Below, one piece after another: positions 6,244 to 11,692 of a DNA stretch of 11,692 nt. Position numbers and translations under genes: made by a program. Source of the stretch: Cloacimonetes bacterium UBA5284 (GTDB lineage Bacteria > Cloacimonadota > Cloacimonadia > Cloacimonadales > Cloacimonadaceae); contig DHSO01000003.1 of the NCBI GenBank assembly GCA_002410505.1, positions 1 to 11,692 on the forward strand, written 5' to 3'. The stretch's first letter is position 1. Every line of letters begins with the position of its first letter. The notes under the pieces are model-generated. The model was not told the origin of the DNA. It saw only the letters and a list, made by a program, of their open reading frames with translations, and searched no databases.

Positions 6244-7334
6244 GAGACTGCTCCGGCGATAAATTCCTTGAGGGCGGAGATGCCCAAGATTTCCAGTATT
6301 ACTCCGAGCACTATCAGCACTATGATCATAAGTTTTCCAAAGTCGTGCCCCTTCAGGCTGCCTAACTGTTGAGGATCTTTGGAAAGATAAGCTGATGCGG
6401 CAAAGAGTTCTTCACCGATTAGGGTGTAATCGCAACTAACTACAAAGAAAGGCAATTGATGAGCTTGGGCGGTGCCGGCGGTCTGGATGGCGCCGGTAGC
6501 AAACCCGGTCTCGGCCAGGATCAGGGATTCAGCATAGAATGAGCCCATAAAGAAGTTCGCAGCAGGTTTTTCGCGTAGCATTATGCCATCGATACCGGCT
6601 ACAAAACCAAATTGATCGTCGGTGAGGTAGAATATATTGTCAGCTTTGTAGGCATCGGGTCTTCCGACTTTGATGTATGCCTCCTTCACTACTTCTCTCG
6701 CAGCAGATAGAACCATCGAGAAGCGGCAGGGCACGATGAGTTCGGTATTGTATTCAGCGCTGCGTTCGGCCAGATGACTCAGGATGGTGAGGCTGGCAAT
6801 GGTCTGGATGTCATCGAGATCGCTGATGCCGGGCACAAACAGGATGGGTCTACCCTTTTCTGTGGCACGTCCAACGGCTTCCTCCATACTGTCCAGGCCC
6901 GCGATGCGGCGGATAAAGAATTCATTACCATTCCTGGCAGCGCGAATGTAGTAGATGATGGCACAAGACACAATCAGCAGCAAGAGTAAAAAGCCCAGCT
7001 TGCGCAGAAAGAACCACTGTTCCCGAGTGTTGGAATCTGCCATCAGCGTCAAGTTGTCATCGGCAAAATATGCAGTGAGGCGGTATTGATAATGTGTATT
7101 TGCCTCCAGGCCGTAATCCGTAAAAGACCCTTCTGCAAGAGTGGATTTATGCACTTCTACTGGATTACCGTTTTCATTCAGCCGGTGAATACTCACTTGC
7201 CGGGTCATGGGGCTCAATTCCCAGAATAGATCTATGGCTTTCCCGTCATCCCAGGGGCTGTCTGTGGCGTGAAAGCTGTTCGCGCACAGTATAGTAATCG
7301 TAAATAAAAACACCAAGACCATGCCGTGTTTCAT
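6240..7334 (-). CDS. DUF6754-type membrane protein with FN3-like domain
   Basis: This 364-residue protein opens the four-gene membrane cassette. Residues 1-19 are a signal peptide. Residues 31-100 read as a fibronectin-III-like beta domain (IDLFWEL.., VSIHRLNENGNPVE, SFTDYGLEANTHYQYRLTAY). A membrane helix lies at 113-130 and another at 334-352. Between them is an alpha/beta region I associate from memory with DUF6754: FFIRRIAGLDSMEEAVGRATEKGRPILFVPG (139-169), SDLDDIQTIASLTILSHLAE, TELIVPCRFSMVLSAAREVVKEAY, GFVAGIDGIM and NFFMGSFYAESLILAETG. By topology the FN3-like part is outside and the DUF6754 part cytoplasmic. The ATG has an AAAAGGAG RBS 8 nt upstream. The gene follows a 133-nt gap with a hairpin and overlaps the next gene as ATGA. 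Molecular function is unknown. The family name is recalled, not searched. Confidence 0.75.
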   Translation of the reverse strand: MKHGMVLVFLFTITILCANSFHATDSPWDDGKAIDLFWELSPMTRQVSIHRLNENGNPVEVHKSTLAEGSFTDYGLEANTHYQYRLTAYFADDNLTLMADSNTREQWFFLRKLGFLLLLLIVSCAIIYYIRAARNGNEFFIRRIAGLDSMEEAVGRATEKGRPILFVPGISDLDDIQTIASLTILSHLAERSAEYNTELIVPCRFSMVLSAAREVVKEAYIKVGRPDAYKADNIFYLTDDQFGFVAGIDGIMLREKPAANFFMGSFYAESLILAETGFATGAIQTAGTAQAHQLPFFVVSCDYTLIGEELFAASAYLSKDPQQLGSLKGHDFGKLMIIVLIVLGVILEILGISALKEFIAGAVS

Positions 7335-7406
7335 AGGCGGTCTCCTTTTCGCGTAGGACTGTCATAAGGGGTTGAAAATTGGTAAAGATATGCGTACACA
7401 ACACAG

Positions 7407-7442
7407 AATCCCGGAATCAGAGTTTGTTCCGGTTCCGGGATT
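7407..7442 (-). terminator. Strong hairpin, possible terminator or attenuator
   Basis: AATCCCGGAA (7407-7416) and TTCCGGGATT (7433-7442) form a perfect 10-bp stem with a 16-nt loop. It begins 25 nt past the lipoprotein stop on the transcribed strand, the usual terminator position. The trailing sequence (CTGTGTTGTGT) is only moderately T-rich, so termination may be partial. A tandem TTCCGG (7427-7432) can pair with CCGGAA (7411-7416) instead, giving an alternative hairpin. It may separate expression of the ABC/lipoprotein pair from the downstream cassette, or shield an mRNA end. Confidence 0.5.
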
Positions 7443-7467
7443 GCCATGTATAAAGATGCATCAGAGC

Positions 7468-8265
7468 TTATTCTTGGAAAGCCGCCTTGATGGCGTCAGT
7501 TTTGGTTACAATCTCACCAATTTGCTCTTTTGTATAGGTTGAATCGGTATCTTGATCGAGCAAGTTTTTCAGCTCTTCGGTAAGAGTAACCGCTTTGCTG
7601 AAAGCTTCTTGCTCTACTATGTATTCGGTCTCAATCTGCTTCAAATTACTCAACAGATGACTGAAAGTACCTTTTTGAGCCAGGACTTTGGTGCGGTCCG
7701 CGCTATAATTCTGATTGATCAGCCAGGCAATCCTGTTTGCGGCTTCCACCCAGCCTCCCATCAGCATTATGGTATAATTATCGAAGTTTTCACTTTCCCA
7801 AAGCTTCAGTTCCACTTCTTCTTTATGAGCGTCCAGGGCTTTATCCAGGTTTTCCCAGTCATCATTTTCTATCATGGTCTTCATATCGTCACCAAGGCGA
7901 TTGACCTCGGATTCCAGACCCAGAAGACTGGTTAGAGTCATCATCTGAGAAGAGATATCGCTGAGCTTGCTCTTGTTGCGGCCTTTGGCGGCAAGCACTG
8001 CGTCTGCGGTAAGCAATCCCAGAGAAAAGGCGTTACGCACATCTTCCTGTTTGGTTTTGTAAGTAGTAGCAGGAACGGCGGCGGAAATGTCTTTTACCTG
8101 TACTTGTTCCAAAGTGCTGTACACTTCTTTGAAAGAAGGCAGTGGCGCGAATGTGGTGATTTGTTCGGCCATCTCCGGATTTGGAACTTGTTCTGCCTTT
8201 TTCTTGCAGGCAAAAAGGAACAACATCAGGATCAGAACCATTGCAATGATCAAGCGAGTTTTCAT
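7468..8265 (-). CDS. Helical lipoprotein paired with the ABC fusion
   Basis: This is a 265-residue secreted lipoprotein. The signal peptide is MKTRLIIAMVLILMLFLFAC with lipobox LFAC and acylated Cys20; KKKAEQ follows, with no aspartate at +2, so outer-membrane sorting is possible. The mature part is almost entirely helical: an N-terminal linker (to about 65), then helices around AFSLGLLTADAVLAAKG, KLSDISSQMMTLTSLLGL, NRLGDDMKTMIENDDWENLDKALDAHKEEVELKLWE, MGGWVEAANRIAWLI and a C-terminal EEL..LLDQDTDS..TKEQIGEIV pair. The pattern F.LGL..AD....A....K....I......L...LG recalls helical lipoproteins of Bacteroidota, but I cannot name the family. The start has AAGGAG 7 nt upstream, overlapping the ABC stop; the intergenic distance is 11 nt, so the two are surely co-transcribed. 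A role as envelope partner of the transporter is inferred from this only. Confidence 0.75.
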   Translation of the reverse strand: MKTRLIIAMVLILMLFLFACKKKAEQVPNPEMAEQITTFAPLPSFKEVYSTLEQVQVKDISAAVPATTYKTKQEDVRNAFSLGLLTADAVLAAKGRNKSKLSDISSQMMTLTSLLGLESEVNRLGDDMKTMIENDDWENLDKALDAHKEEVELKLWESENFDNYTIMLMGGWVEAANRIAWLINQNYSADRTKVLAQKGTFSHLLSNLKQIETEYIVEQEAFSKAVTLTEELKNLLDQDTDSTYTKEQIGEIVTKTDAIKAAFQE

Positions 8266-8276
8266 GTTAACACTCC

Positions 8277-11200
8277 TTATTCTTTAAAAAAATATTTCAG
8301 TTTTGTCCAGGTAATCAAGTTCAGACACAAGACGTAAAACAAGATTACCATGGCATTGAAGGTCCAGGTACGATGTCGCTTTGTTCCCAGTAACTTGTAG
8401 CTGGAAAGAAACTCGTTCCTGTCACTATTTAACACTCTGCCATCCATCAAGCTTACGGCAGAGTTCAGGTAACTGTTCATTATCTGGTCCGGGTCCCATT
8501 TTTCGGCGATTTCGGATTTGGCATGATATAACTCTGATCGCTTTGTTTGGAACTCATCGTAATTCATGGTAGCATTCCTGAAATTCTGTAAATATGTCAA
8601 TTCCTTTTTTTGTACCCGTGCCAGAGCTCTGTGAAATTTGGTGTTTTTGGCATAGGCAGTGGTGAGCCCTTCAAATAGCCAGCGAGAGGGAATCAACTGA
8701 ACTACCTCAGGTACCGGATGCTTTTCGTAGAGCTTCAAACTTCGATTCATCCGTTCAAACTCTATCACTGCTCCGCCAAAGATAATCTGAGGAATCAAAA
8801 TCAGAGGCAGCAGGTTTATGATGGCGCGATTCTCTTTGATGAAGGCGGAAGTGAGCAAGCCCAGCGAATTTCCGATAAGTGAGGCAAAAAAGAAATACAT
8901 CACATTGTAAAAAGCAAGACCACGTATATCCAGCACCAATGCGGCTATGAAATGATACAATATGGCCTGAATGAGTCCAAACAGAGCCAGAATCAGCAGC
9001 TTGGACAATTGATAGCTGCTCATTTTCAGATTCATCAAGCGTTCTCTGAGGATAATTTTCCTCTCACGGAGGATTTCTTCGATTGAATTTGACATGCCCA
9101 GGAAGATGAAGGCGATGATGGACACGAAGATGTAGATGAAGATGTTACTGTTATCGTGATATGAGTAGCTCCCGGAGGTCGTGAACCTCAGAATAAAGGA
9201 TATGATAAGCCCCAATAGGGGAGCTTCGAAGAAAGTGATGAGATTGTTTGTGTTGTTCCTGATTTTCATGCGAAAACTGCGTGAGATAAAGCTCCACAAG
9301 CTGACCAGGTAAGAACGGGGACTAAGTCTTTTCTTGATGCGTTTGAATCCGGCAGCCCTCCCGCCGGTATCCGGAGATTCGTTTTGCATCAGTTCAAAAA
9401 GCATCTTGCGCTTGAATTTGTCCCGCCAATAGTCCGGAGAAAATCTACGCTTTTGTTGTACCTGCTTTTGGTATTGTTCATAGACGGGGTCACCTCTGCT
9501 TGTGAATTCCGGGTATGTGATGATGTCGTAGAAATAATCTGATGTCATCAATTGCCGTTTTCTCTCGATTTCTGCACGCCTGATGGTTAATTGACTCAGT
9601 TCCTCATCAAAATAGGGGAAGCTTTCTGTGGGATTGCCATAAAAAGCCAGTTTCCCGCCCATATCCATCATCAATACCCGATCGAACTTGCGGTAAATAC
9701 TGCTATTGGGCTGATGGATGGTGATGATTACGATCTTGCCTTGCTGACACAGAGTTGTGAGGATATCGATGATCTGTTCGGCGTCGTTGAAAGACAGACC
9801 GCTGGTAGGTTCGTCGCAAATGATGATGGTTGGTTCAAATAGCAGTTCAAGCGCGATATTGAGACGTTTACGCTCTCCTCCGCTGAGATTCTTCTTTTTG
9901 AATTCGCCCACGATGGTATCCCGATGGTGACTGAGACCGACTTGATTGAGGATATTATTCACTTTTTGCTTCAAAAGTGCTTGCTGAATGTGAGGCATAC
10001 GCAAACGGATTCTATACCAGAGGTTTTCGTAAACACTCAGATTTGGATAGAGCAAGTCATCCTGGGGTACGTATGCCATATGCTCCAAGAAATAGTTGAT
10101 GTTTGAATACAGATCTTTGCCATCGACGGTGATTTGCCCATAACTGGGGTTTATCTCTGTAGATAGAACCTTTGTAAGTGTGGATTTTCCGCAGCCACTT
10201 TGCCCCATAATGGCTACCAATTGCCCCCGTTCAGCCTCAAAGGATATTGAGTCCAATGCCAGCTTGCCATCCGCAAAATAATGCTTGATATCGGTAACAC
10301 TAAGGGTCTCGATCTCAAAAGGAGTTTCGATGAGGTCATAGAGGTTGTTGATACGGAAGTTACGTTTGCCTATGGTCAATATGTCTTTGTTCAAATTGAT
10401 CGGGCTGGCGTCAGTAACTACTTTTCTATTTACGAAGATGCTGAAGCCCTTTTTGGGGGGTAATACATGATAAATCTGGCCACGCAGTTCGATGACTGCA
10501 ATGCTTTTGTCGCTATCTTCCCTACAAGTGCTATAAAAACCTTTGTCAAAGCAGACATAAAGCTTTTGAGGAACATAATCTTCCACCCCGATGATGGAGC
10601 GATGTTCGATGACCATGCCCAGATGGAAAGGAGCGTATCCCCTTATCTGCATGGTATCGTCAAAAAACACCTCATAGCGTCTGCCGTGTGACATCTCTTT
10701 CCCATTCAAGGCCACCGATCCACCTGAAACAAGAAAGCTATATGAATTTTGGCTTTTATGCACAGTGAAATCATAAGAGCTTTTACGGAATACGATGTCA
10801 TCTTCTTCATCACGCAGCAAATACATCTTTTCTAAGCAGTTATAGGAGTAATCCCGGTTCTTCAAGCTGATGTAGTTATCTTTGGAAAGCAAAATGATGG
10901 AATTTACTGCCACGGGATTGCCGTTCAGCATCACATTGCTGCTGGCAGATACACAGAGAAAGAGATGCTTATCAATGGCGTATAAGGCGCATTCGTATGG
11001 GTTCAGGTTCTCATCACGAAAAGCAATATCCGCAGAACTAGTGGATCCAAAGACCACATAGTCCGAAAATACAGAATGCCTGATGTGACTGAGATGATGT
11101 CTGCATGTAATGCTGGGAGGCGTGCTGAGCTTGTGATCGAAATGATCGATCAGAGGGAGGAATTGATCGGTGGAAATGTTGAGTTTTTTGCCCAGCTCCA

Positions 11201-11543
11201 TTATTTCTGTCAGCTCGGATATGGCAAAATCATCTTCAGTCCTAGCCATTATCACCAGCGACTGGATCACACGAGTCTTATCGAAAACTGAGAGATGGCG
11301 ATCCAGATGAGTAAATACTTCGGCAATATCGTAATCGCTCTCTACGATTTGCTTTACATAGGCTTCCCAAGAGACATCAACCTGAGCAAAAAGATTGGTG
11401 AGCAAGGAATACAAGATGTTGATCTCTGTGCTTGAAATGCGCTCATCTCTCTTTAATATATGTACATAGAGCCGGGTTACCATATCAATGGTCTTTTTCA
11501 AGCGCTCCTGATCCTGTCTTTGAAACACAGCTCCTTTCAGCAT
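8277..11543 (-). CDS. TerB / FHA-like / ABCG-type ABC transporter fusion
   Basis: This is a 1088-residue half-transporter that would act as a homodimer. Residues about 20-135 form a helical TerB-like domain (VHILKRDERISSTEIN..., VIQSLVIMARTEDDFAISELTEIMELGKKLNIS). Residues about 150-405 hold two or three FHA-like beta domains (VVFGSTSSADIAFRD...NVMLNGNPV, SVALNGKEM, IFVNRKVV...DILTIGKRNFRI) that lack the canonical phosphothreonine-binding Arg and Ser/His. The ATPase spans about 411-650: Walker A GQSGCGKST (447-455), Q494, signature LSGGE (553-557), Walker B with D577 and E578, and H610 in the ABCG-style ITIHQP. ABC-2 helices lie near 772-787, 800-817, 846-872, 877-899, 908-927 and 1064-1080, with a charged external loop of about 135 residues before the last. 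All catalytic residues are present. FHA-ABCG fusions are known (M. tuberculosis Rv1747), so export is likely; the substrate is unknown. The ATG at 11543 has a weak RBS, but the frame closes at a TAG just upstream. Confidence 0.85.
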   Translation of the reverse strand: MLKGAVFQRQDQERLKKTIDMVTRLYVHILKRDERISSTEINILYSLLTNLFAQVDVSWEAYVKQIVESDYDIAEVFTHLDRHLSVFDKTRVIQSLVIMARTEDDFAISELTEIMELGKKLNISTDQFLPLIDHFDHKLSTPPSITCRHHLSHIRHSVFSDYVVFGSTSSADIAFRDENLNPYECALYAIDKHLFLCVSASSNVMLNGNPVAVNSIILLSKDNYISLKNRDYSYNCLEKMYLLRDEEDDIVFRKSSYDFTVHKSQNSYSFLVSGGSVALNGKEMSHGRRYEVFFDDTMQIRGYAPFHLGMVIEHRSIIGVEDYVPQKLYVCFDKGFYSTCREDSDKSIAVIELRGQIYHVLPPKKGFSIFVNRKVVTDASPINLNKDILTIGKRNFRINNLYDLIETPFEIETLSVTDIKHYFADGKLALDSISFEAERGQLVAIMGQSGCGKSTLTKVLSTEINPSYGQITVDGKDLYSNINYFLEHMAYVPQDDLLYPNLSVYENLWYRIRLRMPHIQQALLKQKVNNILNQVGLSHHRDTIVGEFKKKNLSGGERKRLNIALELLFEPTIIICDEPTSGLSFNDAEQIIDILTTLCQQGKIVIITIHQPNSSIYRKFDRVLMMDMGGKLAFYGNPTESFPYFDEELSQLTIRRAEIERKRQLMTSDYFYDIITYPEFTSRGDPVYEQYQKQVQQKRRFSPDYWRDKFKRKMLFELMQNESPDTGGRAAGFKRIKKRLSPRSYLVSLWSFISRSFRMKIRNNTNNLITFFEAPLLGLIISFILRFTTSGSYSYHDNSNIFIYIFVSIIAFIFLGMSNSIEEILRERKIILRERLMNLKMSSYQLSKLLILALFGLIQAILYHFIAALVLDIRGLAFYNVMYFFFASLIGNSLGLLTSAFIKENRAIINLLPLILIPQIIFGGAVIEFERMNRSLKLYEKHPVPEVVQLIPSRWLFEGLTTAYAKNTKFHRALARVQKKELTYLQNFRNATMNYDEFQTKRSELYHAKSEIAEKWDPDQIMNSYLNSAVSLMDGRVLNSDRNEFLSSYKLLGTKRHRTWTFNAMVILFYVLCLNLITWTKLKYFFKE

Positions 11544-11606
11544 ATACGCGTCCCGGAACTGACCGATCTATGTACATCCAGCATGAAATCAACTCCCGAA
11601 TAGCAT

Positions 11607-11622
11607 TGATAAGTATTTATCA
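11607..11622. promoter_or_regulatory. Operator-like palindrome upstream of the ABC gene
   Basis: TGATAA (11607-11612) and TTATCA (11617-11622) are exact inverted arms around GTAT. The site lies 64-79 nt before the ABC start, between it and the candidate -35 at 11655-11660. This is a plausible place for a regulator of the whole cluster. It is AT-rich and could be chance. Confidence 0.35.
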
Positions 11623-11631
11623 TATTAACGC

Positions 11632-11660
11632 AAACAGCCTGAACCATCCTCTGATGTCAA
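11632..11660 (-). promoter_or_regulatory. Candidate promoter of the main cluster
   Basis: On the minus strand a perfect TTGACA lies at 11660-11655. At 17-nt spacing the -10 would be CTGTTT (11637-11632), a poor match; AT-rich TTAATATGATAAAT just beyond may serve instead. The -35 follows the conserved end repeat by 11 nt, as at the other end of the window, which supports a real promoter element. Confidence 0.35.
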
Positions 11661-11671
11661 GGGATTTTGTG

Positions 11672-11692
11672 TTCGCATTCCCCCATTTTTAA
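11672..11692 (-). repeat. Right copy of the end-located inverted repeat
   Basis: Read on the minus strand this is TTAAAAATGGGGGAATGCGA followed by A, matching bases 1-22 of the window with one gap and three transitions. A TTGACA follows 11 nt downstream, before the ABC gene. It may continue beyond the window edge. Confidence 0.45.

Noticed and set aside
1..11692. CRISPR array, tRNA, rRNA, transposase or integrase
   Set aside because: Looked for on both strands; no regularly spaced repeats, no cloverleaf or rRNA-like sequence, and no transposase or recombinase motifs were seen.

Overview
The window is bacterial DNA whose main content is one long leftward (minus-strand) gene cluster running from about 11543 down to 1874. 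It reads like a diderm, anaerobic, environmental bacterium. The style of the lipoprotein, the acyl-ACP-synthetase-like ligase and the membrane cassette reminds me of Candidatus Cloacimonadota (WWE1), but no ribosomal or other marker gene is present, so this placement is a low-confidence inference.

Main cluster, in order of transcription: (1) a 1088-residue fusion with a TerB-like helical domain, degenerate FHA-like beta domains, an ABCG-type ATPase and a six-helix ABC-2 permease; (2) a 265-residue helical lipoprotein; a strong hairpin in a 133-nt gap; (3) a DUF6754-type membrane protein with a signal peptide and an FN3-like domain; (4) a 232-residue polytopic membrane protein; (5) a 274-residue protein anchored at both ends; (6) a polytopic membrane protein of about 212 residues; (7) a 510-residue AMP-forming acyl-CoA/acyl-ACP synthetase of the Aas C-terminal type; (8) a class II aldolase resembling rhamnulose-1-phosphate aldolase. 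Genes 3-6 are chained by 4-nt ATGA overlaps, 6 to 7 by an 11-nt gap and 7 to 8 by a TGATG overlap. They are therefore very probably translated together. Genes 3-6 look like one envelope complex of unknown function. The ABC fusion and lipoprotein upstream, and the fatty-acid-activating ligase and aldolase downstream, suggest an envelope-lipid, export or stress role that cannot be fixed from sequence.

Left flank (1-1870): visibly more A+T-rich and eroded. It holds a promoter/operator-like region, a 12-codon mini-ORF with a strong RBS, a lipoprotein-like gene split by a one-base frameshift (258-625), a small membrane-anchored hypothetical gene (652-1062) and a minus-strand coding remnant with at least two frameshifts (1069-1603). 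A 270-nt gap carrying short repeats follows. It looks like a decaying accessory segment at the 3' end of the conserved cluster.

The two extreme ends of the window carry the same roughly 21-nt sequence in inverted orientation, each followed 11-15 nt inward by a perfect TTGACA. This may be a shared promoter-associated element or a dispersed repeat.
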